Below the pieces are notes generated by a model that ran no database searches, was not told the origin of the DNA, and saw nothing but the letters and a program-made list of their open reading frames with translations. The position numbers were made by a program, and so were the translations under genes. From NCBI RefSeq assembly GCF_964340395.1, contig NC_135564.1, positions 15,191,012-15,255,011 of the forward strand: 64,000 bases of DNA. Direction: 5' to 3'. Of this stretch, positions 63,150 to 64,000 are shown piece by piece (the first letter of the stretch is position 1; the number at the start of each line of letters is the position of its first letter). This DNA is from Glandiceps talaboti. Its lineage: Eukaryota > Hemichordata > Enteropneusta > Spengelidae.

Positions 63150-64000
63150 TTATTATTATTATTATTTAAACTTTATTACAGACCCATGGTCCAGAGAAGG
63201 ACAGAAAATATACCACACGACAGCAAAATTTTTACATAACAGACAAATACAAACAGAAAATATTACAAAAGATATTATTTAAAAAAAAAAAAGAAAAAAA
63301 AAAAAAAAAAAAAAAAAAGATCAATGTAAAATCCTCAACCAGTGGGCCTGAAGCCCACAGAACCGTACATCACAAGTAATAACACGAGTAATCAGAACAT
63401 TTTGGCTGTCAAAAAGACGTAGCATAAACCTAAATGCCGCCTTTCTTCTCAAAACAGAGAGAGAATTAACTGAATTGAAGACAAACATGCTAGATGCACT
63501 GGCAGAACTTAGAAGTCCTATCAGTCTCCGGAACGCATTGTTGTGACAGACAATTATATTTTGCATACTACTTACATTGAAATCACACCATAAATGGTTT
63601 CCGTAAATGTTATTGCAAAACGCTGTGAGGAGACGCAGTTTCACCGATATAGTACATGCAGAAAACTTTCTCAATAAAAAGTTGGCTCTACCACAAAGTG
63701 CTCTACGCTGTTTCAAAATATCCCGATTGTCTTTCAGGTCATCAGTAAAAACATGTCCCAAGTAATTAAAACTTGATACGAATTCGAGAAGATTCCCACA
63801 AAGGTTGATTGGGGGAATGACAGACAGTTTTGTGGATGCCTTAAAGTGTACACATTTAGATTTTCTAGCATTATAGATGATATCATGATCATCAGCACAT
63901 TGTTCACAGATATTAATAAGTTTTCTGAGGCCTTTGATAGATGGAGAGATGAGACACATATCGTCCGCATATGACAAGTTATTAATTGCAATTCCACCCA
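63150..64000 (-). mobile_element. Non-LTR retrotransposon 3' part (RT C-terminus with YADD), partial
   Basis: On the minus strand the frame is open from the window edge, GGIAINNLSYADDMCLISPS, then KSKCVHFKAS, LLEFVSSFNYLGHVFTDD and LRRKAAFRFMLRLFDSQN, to a stop at 63321. YADD is the RT catalytic motif, and FNYLGH..TDD is the usual following block. After a long pyrimidine run, the element ends with TCTGTAATAAAGTTTAAA and an AAT/ATA triplet repeat (63150-63167), a typical LINE-type 3' microsatellite tail. It continues past the right edge and was inserted into the plus-strand RT fragment. Confidence 0.8.

Overview
This is a 64-kb animal (metazoan) genomic segment, AT-rich, with intron-rich genes, many microsatellites, one 100-bp assembly gap (24846-24945) and several layers of transposon debris. 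There is nothing bacterial in it: no operons, ribosome-binding sites or rRNA/tRNA genes were seen. The gene content (CD20/MS4A-like four-span proteins, VWA7-like proteins), Penelope-type retroelements and a short CCCTAA-type telomere-like tract suggest an invertebrate, perhaps a deuterostome such as a hemichordate or amphioxus. The species cannot be fixed from sequence alone.

Layout. (1) 121-552, minus: first exon of a PIF/Harbinger (HARBI1-like) nuclease, continuing off the left edge. (2) 2059-12608: two MS4A-like genes with the same exon plan (4 coding exons, all phase-0 introns), arranged head to head. Homologous non-coding first exons face each other across about 150 bp with a perfect CRE palindrome (TGACGTCA, 8926-8933) between them. 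(3) 12609-18028: gene-free, with microsatellites and foldback repeats. (4) 18029-37371, plus: a complete 16-exon VWA7-like gene ('copy A', 901 aa). It encodes a signal peptide, an N-terminal domain with an LHIAQDFYSNTNW motif, a von Willebrand A domain with a MIDAS motif, a furin-type RRRKR site, beta-rich C-terminal domains and a C-terminal hydrophobic segment. (5) 37372-42595: gene-free repeats. (6) 42596-61503, minus: a paralogous VWA7-like gene ('copy B') arranged tail to tail with A. Its exons 3-18 are here; exons 1-2 were not found before the right edge. Copy B has two extra membrane-proximal exons, a basic cytoplasmic tail and one in-frame UGA in exon 9. (7) 61504-64000: repeats and two nested non-LTR retrotransposon fragments in opposite orientations.

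The exons were read by hand from splice sites and checked between paralogues. Exon lengths of A and B differ only by multiples of three and intron phases agree throughout, so the models support each other. Copy A sums to exactly 2706 coding bases. The two gene pairs are inverted duplicates: MS4A-like head to head, VWA7-like tail to tail.

The mobile fraction is informative. Introns of copy B carry a 2.3-kb hAT-like element ending next to the exon-5 splice donor. Another intron holds a nest in which a dispersed tandem-repeat element was invaded by a 1.55-kb TTAA-flanked element, a 133-bp foldback element and a Penelope-like element with an eroded GIY-YIG endonuclease. The termini of that Penelope element, and related hairpin fragments elsewhere in the window, read as minimal hammerhead ribozymes with a compensatory stem change. 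A TA-flanked MITE family sits in introns of both VWA7-like genes.
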